From Chaetoderma sp. LZ-2023a (taxonomy: Eukaryota; Mollusca; Caudofoveata; Chaetodermatida; Chaetodermatidae): a stretch of 64,000 nucleotides of DNA. Positions 50,905 through 60,639 of this stretch are shown piece after piece. The first letter of the stretch is position 1. Each line of letters starts with the position of its first letter. The notes below the pieces were generated by a model. The model worked only from the letters and a program-made list of their open reading frames with translations, was not told the origin of the DNA and made no database searches. A program made the translations under genes and the position numbers. The stretch spans positions 83,003,426 through 83,067,425 of the forward strand of contig CM067367.1 of NCBI GenBank assembly GCA_034401795.1. The letters run 5' to 3'.

Positions 50905-51135
50905 GGTTAACCATTTCATGATCACGCCAGTCAAAACTAACCTTTACAATGGTCTTGAGAGATGCCCATTTGTAGGCCAGAAGACTAATTTTGGAATTGT
51001 ACTGCTTGAATGATTATAGAGTCAGTCATTTCAATTGTAAATCTTCAAAAATAGCTTTCATTTTTCCTGCAAATGAACATTTCTTATGACCACTATAGAG
51101 GCTGATTTGGCCGGCTTGACTATTAAATGGTTGAC
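50905..51135. repeat. Family P foldback MITE
   Basis: 'gttaaccatttcatgatcac' to 'ttgactattaaatggttgac'. The arms are diverged around 'gattatagagtcagtc'. Confidence 0.7.
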
Positions 51136-51362
51136 CCTTTAACCCTCAAATTTGTTAAAGAAAATTTGAATTTTTTCATAGAAAATGTCCATTTGCAGAC
51201 CAAGAGAATATTTTAGAAAATTTACCACTGGAATGACTGGCTCGGTTATCGAGCCAGTCATTCCAGTGGTAAATTTTCAGAAATATCCTTTTCTTGGTCT
51301 GCAAATGGACATTTCTCAAGACCACTGCAGAAACCATTTTTGGCTGGCTTGAATGTTAAATG
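51133..51362. repeat. Family P foldback MITE, adjacent copy
   Basis: It follows directly on the previous copy and has well-preserved arms mirrored around 'ggctcggttatcgagcc' (51240-51256). The minus-strand frame here is part of it. Confidence 0.8.
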
Positions 51363-51479
51363 ATAAGGGAAATCTATGCTTCTGCAATAGATTAGTGTAG
51401 AACTGGGTTCTAGGTTTTTAAGAACTCGTAAAAATAATTTTTTCAGTAGCAATACTGAGTTGTAGAAACTTGTGTAATG

Positions 51480-51790
51480 GTTACCATTCTGTACAGAGGT
51501 ATCAATTTTTATCTATGCCCCGCCCATTTCTAGCTACGCTTTTCAACTTTGTACATGTGTTGTAACCAATTTATCACCAACGGCTCCCAGTCAAATTAGT
51601 TTCAAATATTCAACAAAATGTTTATTAAATTGTAAATCCATTAAAAGGCATACAACTCGTACACATGACAGACTTTTTGAAATTCCGGACGGAGTTATAA
51701 TACATCATAATGATTGTGACATCAGCTTTCATGTGATGTAATAGATTATGACATCATAAACCTGAGTAACAGATTGGAGTTCTCCATTGT
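51480..51790. repeat. TIR-MITE family L copy (partial)
   Basis: It has a GC-box stretch 'ctatgccccgcccatttc', a half palindrome at 51580-51620, 'catacaactcgtacacatg' and tgatgtcat-like motifs, then 'gattggagttctccatt'. Confidence 0.65.
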
Positions 51791-51804
51791 ATTTATTGTT
51801 CTAG

Positions 51805-51894
51805 GTGTACTACGTTGATCAAGGTAAGAAGGAGGAATGCTTGTCTGACCGTCTGTATAGAATACCTGAGGAGTTGAAAGACGTACCATTTCAG
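51805..51894 (+). CDS. TDRD12: TDRD12-like gene, exon O (Tudor aromatic-cage region)
   Basis: This 90-bp exon (30 codons, phase 0-0) follows tttattgttctag and ends tttcag|gtgaga. It encodes VYYVDQGKKEECLSDRLYRI then PEELKDVPFQ. V-x-Y-V/I-D-x-G is the hallmark Tudor strand that builds the methyl-arginine cage, and L-x-x-L/V-P-F-Q-A begins the flanking SN-like part. Confidence 0.88.
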
Positions 51895-52213
51895 GTGAGA
51901 GATACTTGCTGTTTGGCGTGGAGAACCTAAATTTGAAATTGCTCAGTTCCCATGTTTAGTTTTACTTTATGTTAGGGTTGCACGATTATTCACTTTTCAT
52001 AATCACGATCATTTAAAAATAATAATCGCGATCATACGATTAATCATGAACTATATTAACTATGTCAATGCTGCTTAGAGGACGTTATTATGCTACTGCA
52101 GATTGTAAGATTATGGGTTAGGCACATGGGTATGCATACATGGACAGAATATGCCACTTGCTGATTGCAAACAAAGGAATGTATGAAGATTCTTCTAGAC
52201 GGAAAACGGAAGT

Positions 52214-53005
52214 TACCGTATTTCGATTAATTGTAGCCTATGCTCTAATAGAAGTCCACCCCCCCTAACCTTGACATATGAGCTCCAATGATTTCTTAGC
52301 AGTTTCAAAACGGCAAAACTCTGTATTAGAAGCCCACCCCCTAACTCGGCAGATTGTATATGAACATTTTTTTTAAGAGCAAATTTGTAAGAATAGTGTG
52401 TATAATAATAACAATCGTGTCACCGGGTGTGTCTACTTCAGACTGATCTCTGCCCTGTTACATTTCCAGCCCCTCTAGAAGTCAATACAGGCCTCAGATT
52501 TGTAAATCTTGACCACCTATTAGATTAATACTAATAGTAGGCCACGTATGTTCAAGATATAATAAAGTTTATTCCACACATTTGTCGTCAAAATGCGCTT
52601 AAAACAGTCGTGGCGTGATTAAATACCTTCCTTATAAATATATTTTAAGACCAAATTTATGTACCAAACAAGTACGGGAGAAAATGCACATCAATTTTGC
52701 AATGCCGATCAACATTAAATGATCCAAATTGAATTATTACGAACAACATAGCCGGCTTCTTAAGTTGGCGAGCCAGCGGTTCTTTTGCGATGGGAGGCAG
52801 CGTGTTCTCGCGAGATATTATATGCTAACGGGAGTTTATCAAACGGGTACCCGTTATTCAGATCAGTATAGTACTCAGTTCCTATCGTGCAACGATAATA
52901 TATAGAAATTCCCGAGTTCCGAGTCCCCGATTCCAGAATATTTATATCGAGTACTAGCTCTAAAATAAACTCTTCAATTGGAGGCGAATCACGTGATTTG
53001 TATTT
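52214..53005. mobile_element. TACCGTA TIR element copy 2, left part
   Basis: It starts TACCGTATTTCGATTAA inside the hAT-like element. 52790-52990 is clearly homologous to 21255-21450 of copy 1 ('gcgatgggaggcagcg', 'tgctaacgggag', 'cgagttccgagtcc', 'ggaggcgaatcacgtgattt'). It is cut by E4 and continues at 60040-60250. Confidence 0.7.
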
Positions 53006-53020
53006 TTTCACATCAAGAGT

Positions 53021-53200
53021 ATACTTACCTCCCTAATACTTTTGATATTGCTAAATATCGGCTTTCACTCTATAAACACTCAGATTAAAACAGTTAGGTG
53101 CCCCTACTGGGCAGGGAGTCAGAGCGTAGTCTGGCGGATGCCAGCCCCACCACCGCGCATGCGCAGACTAGCACTTCCTCTTTGCTAATTTATTGGCAGA
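53021..53200 (+). repeat. E4 left inverted terminal repeat
   Basis: It is the inverted partner of 59828-60010, almost the same sequence as in E2. Confidence 0.9.
53154..53165 (+). promoter_or_regulatory. NRF1-type palindrome in E4 left ITR
   Basis: CGCGCATGCGCA is an exact consensus match, with ATTGG downstream at about 53191. Confidence 0.5.
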
Positions 53201-53289
53201 GAGTCTACACATGTTTTTGTGCTAGAGCTTTTCTTTACTCAATTCATAGTCTTTTTGTGTGAATTTGGAAGTGATTATCCCTGATAAAG

Positions 53290-53340
53290 ATGGCAGAAAG
53301 GATGACTTCGCCAGAGGAGGGCCCAGGACCTTTAAATCAG
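53290..53340 (+). CDS. E4 leader exon 1 (17 codons)
   Basis: It encodes MAERMTSPEEGPGPLNQ and ends AATCAG|GTGACT in phase 0, joining in phase 0 to GCG at 54272. Confidence 0.68.
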
Positions 53341-53667
53341 GTGACTTCTAGTAAAATTAGCGAGTTTTTCTCCCGGTGTAATGTGTTTCCGGGACTCGCG
53401 TTTACCGTGATAAGCGCCTTGTTTAGTTGGTTTATTTCAACTAGGTGCTATATAATACTAATCTCTCTTTGTGTTTATGTCCACAGGTCTGTGTGACGAT
53501 ATGTAATGGACATCACATCAGCAGAGGTTTTGTTTCTCTCCACCATGGTTCCATTTCCTACTAATACTGTTAGGTTATCTAACCAAAAATTTTATGTCCA
53601 GTGAGTCGGAGGCCTAGTATAAAGGTCTTCTCACTTTGCCCTCTTGATCCAATTCCTTCCCCTATAG

Positions 53668-53747
53668 GTGGAGAGAGTTAAGAGGCGTTCAGTTGGTGGA
53701 GTGCTCCAGTTCATCACGTTGGATGGTTTGTCTATACAAAGTGTCAG
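53668..53747 (+). CDS. E4 possible 80-bp cassette exon
   Basis: It follows ccttcccctatag and ends GTCAG|GTATCT. It encodes VERVKRRSVGGVLQFITLDG and matches the E2 cassette at 28227-28306. Continuing into the next acceptor would reach a TGA, unlike in E2. Confidence 0.35.
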
Positions 53748-54110
53748 GTATCTAATTATTGATATGAGGTGATGTTAATTATTTAGAGAGGAAAGGGAGA
53801 TAATTAACAGTATTTGCCATTGTTATCAGTATATATCTGATGGTTGTGTAGTCGAAATGTCCATTCTGCACATGTTCTGGTTAGAGATACAATTCGTCCT
53901 TGCACTTGGATGTTTGTTGGGGATCGATTTTTTCCTGTCATAGGATTAATGACGTCATAATCAGCCTTGCTCTTTATTAACAATTAAAGTTTGTCCAAAG
54001 CTGGTTTTCTGATGAATATTGATCTTTATGATCATTTTCCTTCTCTTGAGTTGGTGAGTTTCTGAGCTTAACTAGATTGCTCATACTCCTCATCCTTTGC
54101 CCTGTTTCAG

Positions 54111-54247
54111 AGACCTGGTTGTGCGTCCTGTGGACGGTTTTTGAAGGACAAGTTTGTGCCTCATCTCTGTTATCAGTGTAGCCCCTGTGGTCCCTTGCTT
54201 AATTGCGAGATATGTAAGCACTGGGGGGGGGGGGGGGGGGCGAGCTA
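54111..54247 (+). CDS. E4 seven-cysteine module, closed by an expanded G-run
   Basis: The Cys pattern is complete at 54120-54215 with the same spacing as E2 and E5. It is followed by 18 consecutive G (54223-54240), where E2 has 8, and then a TAA in frame. Confidence 0.55.
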
Positions 54248-54271
54248 ATGTCCGAATTCTTGTGCTTGCAG

Positions 54272-56158
54272 GCGAAGGACAAGGTGGTGGAGGAGGAGAA
54301 GAAGAAGCAGAAAAGAGAGGGTGTGAGTAAGAAGGGTAAGAGGAAGGCTTCGTCCGCGGTGGACATGGAGGCCTTCCGGACCAAGATGTTGGGAGAGATG
54401 AGGAGGACAATAAAGGATTTGGTTCCAGAGTTGCTTCGTGGCATGCTTCCTGGACCAAATCCTTTGCTGTCCTCATCATCTGCTTCGGAGCAGGTAATCC
54501 CCACCTCTGAATCACCTTTCCTTAGTACGCTTCCGTTGTTCGAAGATTCAGAGGTGGCCCCATTAGAGGGGGCGTTCCACGACCCTGGCAGCAGGCTTCG
54601 TGCCGCGCCGAGGGCCCGTGGACGGTTGTCGCTGGAACCCGCGGGCTGCTTATCAGTCCAGGGGTATCCGCACGCCGCGGGTGCCAGTACCTCCTATGGC
54701 ACCTTCCCTGGCCAGTCCGGGTTAGCTCTCTTTGCTGACCCGGAGTCTAATCTGTCTGGCCAGGAGGATGAGGATTACCTGTTGGGGTCGCCGTCTGAGG
54801 ACGTGGCCATGGATTATGACGTCTGTGCACCCCTCGCGGGGAATACAGGCGACTTATTCCACGGTTCTACTCACGCAGGGGTAGAATCCACGGTTCAGAC
54901 TGTGGCCCTGGGCGCTGAGGGCCAGCGTTACCGCATACCTCGGCTTGCCGAGAGTGTCGCTGGTGCTGGCCGGGGCCGTGGTGGGGCGGTATGTGCCCCG
55001 CGCTCTACCACGGCGCCTGCTCCTGGTCAAGCCAGTGAGATTAGCATGCCGGTGTTGTCATGCCCGCATGCTCTCCCTGGCTTGCCAGGGGTATCAGCGT
55101 ATCCGCCGTCAAGCTCTGTTGCTTGCGCTCAGGAGGAAGACGAAGGCCCCCGTCTTGTAGAGCGCTCGCAGCTAGCCACGGAGGAGGATTGGTCTGACGC
55201 TTGCCAGTGGTTGGTGAGTGTTAGACCAGATCTGCCCGTGGAGCAGTCGGCTAGCCAGCGTGACCACAGGCCGTGGTTAGCTGGTAAGCCTACTGCTAAC
55301 GCTATGCCTTCTCTGCCGCTGGCAGAGCATGTCGTTGACATGTTCGAGGCGGCGGAGACGTCCATTAAGTCGAGTGGACGTCTCGCGAAGGCCCCGCGCG
55401 AGGGGGCCGGGCGTTGCCGCATCGTGCCCCTGGATTACCAGCGGTACGGTGTGGTACCTAAGCCGAGCGTGGATGACCGCGCGGCTTTGGGTGAGGATGC
55501 GTGGCCAGGCTCCCGTTCTGACACGGGAATCTTGTGTTCGAACGCGTTGCGTTCAGCAAATACCGCGTTGCGTGATGCGGAGGAGAGTGGGAGGGCTTCG
55601 ATTGCCGCTCTGTCCCACGTCTCCCAGCTGTTACAAGGGGTAGTAACAGCATCCGCATCGCGCCAGCCAAGTCCGGTCACAGTCCAGCGAGCCATCCAGG
55701 ATGGTATCAACCTGGCTCTGGACTGTATGACTCGGGCGGTGACCAGGAGTGTCCGGGCAAGGCGCACATTTGCCTTGGACAATCTGTGCCCGTCCCAGGA
55801 CCTGTACAATAGGCTACTGCGTATGCCTATGACAGGTCCTGGTCTCTTTGGAGGTGAGGGATGTAGGCACCTCCAGGAGACGGTTACTCTGGTAAATAAC
55901 CAGAGGGCGCTGCGCGAGCAGTTTGAGGTGCTTCGTCGTGCTAACGTTCGCGCCGCACCCCCTGCGTATCGTCCCCTGCAGGCTCGAGGTGGTGGTGGCC
56001 AGGTCAGAGGCCAACCACCATCGCAGCGTCGGCCTCGGCCGCGTGCGATTCGGCCAGCAGCGAGGGGGGCGCAGTCAGCCAGGCAGCCGCCCGCGCACCG
56101 TGGTGCGCGCGGTGCTGGTCGTGGCGCGCGAGGATCTGGGCGTGGTAATCGTTCCTGA
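54272..56158 (+). CDS. E4 Gag
   Basis: It is open from the ATG at 54248 or from the splice acceptor at 54271 to the TGA at 56156-56158. It is closely similar to E2 Gag: charged start, EMRRTIKDLVPELLRGML, acidic middle, GPGLFGGEGCRHLQETV and an Arg/Gly tail. It is about 7 codons shorter in the tail than E2 because 'VPQPPS'-type residues are missing. It looks functional. Confidence 0.88.
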   Translation, partial: AKDKVVEEEKKKQKREGVSKKGKRKASSAVDMEAFRTKMLGEMRRTIKDLVPELLRGMLPGPNPLLSSSSASEQVIPTSESPFLSTLPLFEDSEVAPLEGAFHDPGSRLRAAPRARGRLSLEPAGCLSVQGYPHAAGASTSYGTFPGQSGLALFADPESNLSGQEDEDYLLGSPSEDVAMDYDVCAPLAGNTGDLFHGSTHAGVESTVQTVALGAEGQRYRIPRLAESVAGAGRGRGGAVCAPRSTTAPAPGQASEISMPVLSCPHALPGLPGVSAYPPSSSVACAQEEDEGPRLVERSQLATEEDWSDACQWLVSVRPDLPVEQSASQRDHRPWLAGKPTANAMPSLPLAEHVVDMFEAAETSIKSSGRLAKAPREGAGRCRIVPLDYQRYGVVPKPSVDDRAALGEDAWPGSRSDTGILCSNALRSANTALRDAEESGRASIAALSHVSQLLQGVVTASASRQPSPVTVQRAIQDGINLALDCMTRAVTRSVRARRTFALDNLCPSQDLYNRLLRMPMTGPGLFGGEGCRHLQETVTLVNNQRALREQFEVLRRANVRAAPPAYRPLQARGGGGQVRGQPPSQRRPRPRAIRPAARGAQSARQPPAHRGARGAGRGARGSGRGNRS

Positions 56159-57812
56159 TGGGACGGTTACCGCGATGAGAACCGCTCCGGTGTTTCTGGC
56201 AAAGGAGACAGTGCCGCTCTTGCACTCCTTATGTCCACCTCTATCCCTAGGTGGACCGGTGGGAGGCCGGCTAGCCGACCACATGCAAGAGTGGGAACGG
56301 TTAACTCAGGACCGTTTAGTCTTGCGATGGCTTTCAGTCGGGTATCATCCCGATTGGATGACAGGCCCGCCATCGCGACTGTCTCTAGTGCCGATCTGGA
56401 CTCCAAATCCGAGAGATCCAGAGCAAAGGTTGTGTATCGAGGAGGAAATAAATTCCCTCATACAAAAAGGAGCTATTCAGCCGGCACAAAGGTGTCCGGG
56501 CTTCTATTCAACCCTGTTCTTAGTAACAAAAAACACCGGAGGGTGGAGACCAATTCTCAACCTCAAGCCATTGAACAAGTTCATAGAGACGCCCAGTTTC
56601 AAGATGGAGACTGTGCGCTCGGTGTTGGCGGGGTTAGAGAGGGGAATGTGGACAGCGTCGATAGATTTGAAGGACGCTTATTTCCACATCCCCATACACA
56701 GGAATTTCCGTCGCTTCCTGAGATTTGCATTCCAGGGCAGACAGTGGGAATTCAGGGTGTTACCCTTCGGAATTTCCACGGCTCCTCGGGTTTTCACCCG
56801 TGTGGTTCTTGCGATCACCGCATACCTCCGCAGGAGAAGCATAGCAGTCCACACGTACATAGACGACTGGCTGTTGAAAGCGCACACCCAGGAAAGTTTA
56901 TCGGCCAGTCTGGAGATTGTTTTGAAGACTCTCACAGACTTGGGCTGGATGATCAATTTCCCAAAATCAGAGCTGACTCCATCCCAGAAGTTTGTTAACC
57001 TGGGAATGTTCTTCGATCTAGAGACAGGATATGTTTTTCCTACTCAGGAGAGAGTTCAGAAACTCATCTCATTAATTCAGTCAGTGTGCGACAGTCGTCA
57101 TGTCCTGGCACGGGTTTACTTGAGAATGCTGGGGTTGATGGTTTCATTGGAACCAGTCATTCCTCAGGCCGCCTTACGCAGGCGGCCGATCCAGTTATTT
57201 CTCATGACACAACGGACCCAGAGTACAGGTTCGCTGGACTCGAACGTGTCAGTGTTGGCGCCTCTGATTCATCACCTGCAATGGTGGTTGGACACAGAGA
57301 ATCTCTTGGTGGGGGTTATGCTAACCCCTCCCCACCCTCAGGTGACTGTGTATACAGATGCATCGATGGAGGGCTGGGGAGCTTGCCTGGAAGAATCCAC
57401 GATATCAGGGCTTTGGAATCTGGAACAGTCAAAGGAACATATAAATCTACTGGAGCTAAGAGCAGTAGTCCTGGGCCTGGAACATTTCTTACAGAAAGTT
57501 CAGGGCAAGATTGTTCTTATTCGTTCAGACAACTCAACAGTAGTGACTTACATAAACCGCCAGGGCGGAACGAAGTCGCCCAGTCTCTGTATGATGACAT
57601 GGGGACTGCTTTCTTGGTGCCTGGATCACCAGATTACCTTGAAAGCAGTTCATATTCCGGGAAGGTTAAATCTGCTAGCAGACTCATTGAGCCGGAGGAT
57701 GAGTGTTTTACCCACGGAATGGCAACTAAATCAATGTGTGGCGGATCGTCTGTTCGACCATTGGGGGAAACCCACATCGATTTGTTCGCAACGAAGAAGA
57801 ATGCGAAGATGA
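55923..57812 (+). CDS. E4 RT / RNase H ORF, truncated by frameshift
   Basis: RT (YIDDW), RNase H (YTDAS, LLELRA, RSDNST, NLLADSLSR) and all motifs in E2 are present. Near 57772 a single A is missing (acccacatcg against acccaacatcg in E2), so the frame leaves the methyltransferase-like part after LFDHWGKP and stops at 57812. The rest of that domain continues in the frame that is open to 58288. RT and RNase H themselves appear complete. Confidence 0.88.
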   Translation: MRCFVVLTFAPHPLRIVPCRLEVVVARSEANHHRSVGLGRVRFGQQRGGRSQPGSRPRTVVRAVLVVAREDLGVVIVPDGTVTAMRTAPVFLAKETVPLLHSLCPPLSLGGPVGGRLADHMQEWERLTQDRLVLRWLSVGYHPDWMTGPPSRLSLVPIWTPNPRDPEQRLCIEEEINSLIQKGAIQPAQRCPGFYSTLFLVTKNTGGWRPILNLKPLNKFIETPSFKMETVRSVLAGLERGMWTASIDLKDAYFHIPIHRNFRRFLRFAFQGRQWEFRVLPFGISTAPRVFTRVVLAITAYLRRRSIAVHTYIDDWLLKAHTQESLSASLEIVLKTLTDLGWMINFPKSELTPSQKFVNLGMFFDLETGYVFPTQERVQKLISLIQSVCDSRHVLARVYLRMLGLMVSLEPVIPQAALRRRPIQLFLMTQRTQSTGSLDSNVSVLAPLIHHLQWWLDTENLLVGVMLTPPHPQVTVYTDASMEGWGACLEESTISGLWNLEQSKEHINLLELRAVVLGLEHFLQKVQGKIVLIRSDNSTVVTYINRQGGTKSPSLCMMTWGLLSWCLDHQITLKAVHIPGRLNLLADSLSRRMSVLPTEWQLNQCVADRLFDHWGKPTSICSQRRRMRR

Positions 57813-59127
57813 CAACGTACGTCTCTCCGATTCCGGATCCAAGCGCTTTCGCAGCAGATGCGTTAGCTATCAGCTGGGGGAGAATGTATGCATACGCATT
57901 CCCTCCAGCAATCCTGATTCCAAAAATTCTTCAGAAAATCAGACAGGAGGAATGCCAAGTGCTTCTGATCGCTCCGGATTGGCCAAGCCGATCATGGTAT
58001 ACGGATCTGCTGGACCTTCTGGTCTGCAATCCGGTTCCTCTGCCTCTGATGGACGACATTATCTTCCAGGGCAAGGCCCTTCACAACAATCCATCAATGT
58101 TCAGATTGACTGCGTGGATGTTGTCAAGGAATCTAGAATTAAGGAGGGCTTTTCTGAGCAAGCAGCCATGTTTATGGCCAAAGCCAGGAGGGGGTCAACC
58201 TCCAGAGCATATAATTATAAAATCAACAGATTTGCAGAATGGTGCTCAAAAAGATGTATTGATCCAATGGATTCATCTATTCAGGTAGTAGCTGATTTCG
58301 TCTGTCACCTGTATGATGCCTATAGCCTCAAGCCTAACTCTATTGCTGGTTATAAGTCAGCTTTAATGTCTGTTATTCCTTGCTTGGCTAAGAGGGGAAG
58401 TGATGAAGTAAATACATTAAATGTATTAATTAAAGGCATGGGCAATCTAAGACCAAGGAATCCCCCTGTGATTCCGTCTTGGAGTTTATCGCTAGTGCTT
58501 CAAGTACTAGGTGATAAGCCTTTTGAACCACTTAGTTCCATTTCTATGAAACTATTAACACTGAAGACTGTGTTTTTAATTGCTGCGGCCTCGGCTAGGC
58601 GTAGAAGTGAAATTCATGCCTTATGAGCCGAGGATGACCGTTTTGTGGTTTCAGGGGAAGGCCTTAAGCTGCTACCTAGGATTAATTTCTTGGCTAAGAA
58701 TCAGTCGTTGAAATATCCAGGTCAACCTATTGTTTTGCCTGCTTTAACTAGATATGATCCTAATTCTAAAGCATGGTGTCCCGTCTGGGCGCTTCTCCGG
58801 TACAAACAACGAACATCGGAGTGGCGCACCGACCAGTCGGTGTTATGGTTGTCATATATTGAACCCCATGGCAGGGCTTGTAAGGACACCATTTCCAGGT
58901 GGATTGTAGAATGCATTCAGTTTTGTCATAAATCCGCCACCGGGAAGCAGGTTGACGTGGCCAAGGCTCACAGTGTCCGCGCCGTAGTGACATCCACTGC
59001 CCTATTTAATGGGGTCCCTGTGGATGATATTATGTAGGTGGCTCAGTGGCACTGTGAGTCAAGTTTTACAGACCATTATCTCCGTGACACCTCTAATCCT
59101 CTCGCCTTGTCGATTTTGAAAAAATAA
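56231..59127 (+). pseudogene. E4 tyrosine recombinase frame, with nonsense codons
   Basis: It is in the same frame as Gag after a single TGA. It has TAA at 56996-56998 (TTTGTTAACC against TTTGTTTACC in E2), the shift near 57772, TGA at 58624-58626 (TCA to TGA) and TAG at 59035-59037 (TCG to TAG). The last two fall in the catalytic domain, between the first Arg and the Tyr. The sequence is otherwise close to E2, with AHSVRA (G to A after the catalytic Arg) and DHYLRD. It cannot make an active recombinase by itself. Confidence 0.88.
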
Positions 59128-59397
59128 CTAGGCGTATATTTTTGATGAGGTTTCCTCATTGCTTATATATTTCACAATTAATTTATGGAAATAACCACTT
59201 TTTTGGGACTGCATCATTCTTCACCAATGGGAAGATGATGTCAGCAGCTTTTCAACAAGGTCAGTCTTGTGCATGGGTTGTCCATTGTTGATTGTCTTGT
59301 CACGTTACCCGTTATTAATATGATGGTGGTTTTGTGTATTTATGTGGTTCATTGTTGAGAGTATACGAAACGGGAGTTTTTTCGTCTCTGTCCTGTA

Positions 59398-59414
59398 GTA
59401 CATGGCACATGTAC
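59398..59414 (+). other. E4 3' UTR hairpin
   Basis: GTACATGGCACATGTAC makes a perfect 7-bp stem (E2 has one mismatch). The second conserved hairpin ACGCAGAAAAGCGT is at 59581-59594. Confidence 0.45.
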
Positions 59415-59654
59415 GTAGAGAGCGTATAGGACATTGAGGTCATTCGACTCTTCCTCCCAGGAAGGAGGGGGGGGAGCGCATATGACATTCGGTCATCTCT
59501 CATACATTGGTGGTGTTATCCGATGGCTAGTCAAATCCTGACTGTTTTTTCATACAGTTTCAGAAGTTTAAGTGCCTTAAACGCAGAAAAGCGTATAGGG
59601 ATGAGCTGGTCTTTTGACCTCACCTCCCTCCCGCCGAATTCACTGTCGAATTCT

Positions 59655-59758
59655 GGCAATATCAAAAGTATTAGGGAGGTAAGTATACTCTTGATGTGAA
59701 ATAAACGAAATCAAGGATTTCTTTTTTCACGAGAGAGTTGATACTTACCTCCCTAGAT
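59655..59758 (+). repeat. E4 internal complementary region
   Basis: It contains GATGTGAAA, the complement of the copy-specific left end TTTCACATC, and 'aaatcaaggattt', the complement of the copy-specific right end 'aaatccttgattt'. Confidence 0.92.
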
Positions 59759-59827
59759 ACGGACCCGGCCTCTCCACCCCACAGAGGCTCGGTCTTCAGG
59801 CTCTTAATAGTTGCATGTGTATCAGCC

Positions 59828-60010
59828 AATAAATTAGTCAGAGGAAGTGCTAGTCTGCGCATGCGCGGTGGTGGGGCTGGCATCCGCCAGACTACGCTCT
59901 GACTCCCTGCCCAGTAGGGGCACCTAACTGTTTTAATCTGAGTGTTTATTGAGTGAAAGCCGATATTTAGCAATATCAAAAGTATTAGGGAGGTAAGTAT
60001 CAACTCTCTC
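59828..60010 (-). repeat. E4 right inverted terminal repeat
   Basis: It is the inverted partner of 53021-53200. An NRF1-like TGCGCATGCGCG is at 59856-59867 and CCAAT at about 59826. Confidence 0.9.
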
Positions 60011-60039
60011 GTGAAAAAAGAAATCCTTGATTTCGTTTA

Positions 60040-60250
60040 TTTCGCGACGCCATTTTATATCACATTGTGAATTAATTTTGATGTAATAAACGACCTTTAT
60101 TAAAGGATACACAATATTTAGGCACTCGAATCAATTAATTTCACTTCCCCAGTGATGTTTTGAGGTATACATTAAACATAGGTGTAGGCGGTGAGAATTT
60201 TTACAGGAGAAAATGCGTTGAATTCCTGTGGTATCAGTTTTAGACCTTTT
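60040..60250. mobile_element. TACCGTA TIR element copy 2, right part
   Basis: 'gacgccattttatatcac', 'gaattaattttgatgtaata' and 'gtatacattaaacata' align with 21475-21610 of copy 1, so the element resumes where E4 ends. Its right terminus is not clear. Confidence 0.65.
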
Positions 60251-60639
60251 TTGAGACCGTTAGCGCATAACTATTCAGGGAATGGGGAATGCGGGATAAG
60301 CGTGTGTGATTACAACAACAATGACAAATAGCAACCAAGTGAACAATCTTTATTCATCTAAAACTAATGATGAGTCAATACAAACAAATCGGTTATTTAT
60401 TTAGTTTATTTAATCATTCACACATTCGGCTGATATCCGGATGTTTGTTTCCATGATTAGTACCACGAGTAGAGTTTCACAAGCATAAGTGTCTTGGCAA
60501 AAATTTCAACATGGCGATTATACGATTATTTCAATGGTCCACGATCATTTTGAATTAATCGAAAAATCGTGCAACCCTACTTTATATACACCTGCGCAAA
60601 GTTGGTGCCTATAATGTCATGGTGGTCCGTCTGTTCATT

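Larger units (their letters stand above)
53006..60039 (+). mobile_element. DIRS retrotransposon E4 (family A), young but disabled
   Basis: This 7.03-kb element is very similar to E2 over its full length. Gag and RT/RH are open, but there is a 1-bp deletion near 57772 and stops in the recombinase frame. The ends match its own ICR exactly, including the copy-specific CACATC. It lies in the host intron between exons O and P, in sense orientation, inside two nested DNA elements. Confidence 0.92.
51973..60579. mobile_element. hAT-like DNA element enclosing a TIR element and E4
   Basis: The terminal inverted repeats are TAGGGTTGCACGATTA at 51973 and its inverse ATCGTGCAACCCTA ending at 60579. They are flanked by near-identical 8-bp sequences (ctttatgt at 51965-51972, ctttatat at 60580-60587). 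An 8-bp target duplication and this TIR fit the hAT superfamily. No transposase frame is seen, so it is probably non-autonomous. Confidence 0.7.
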
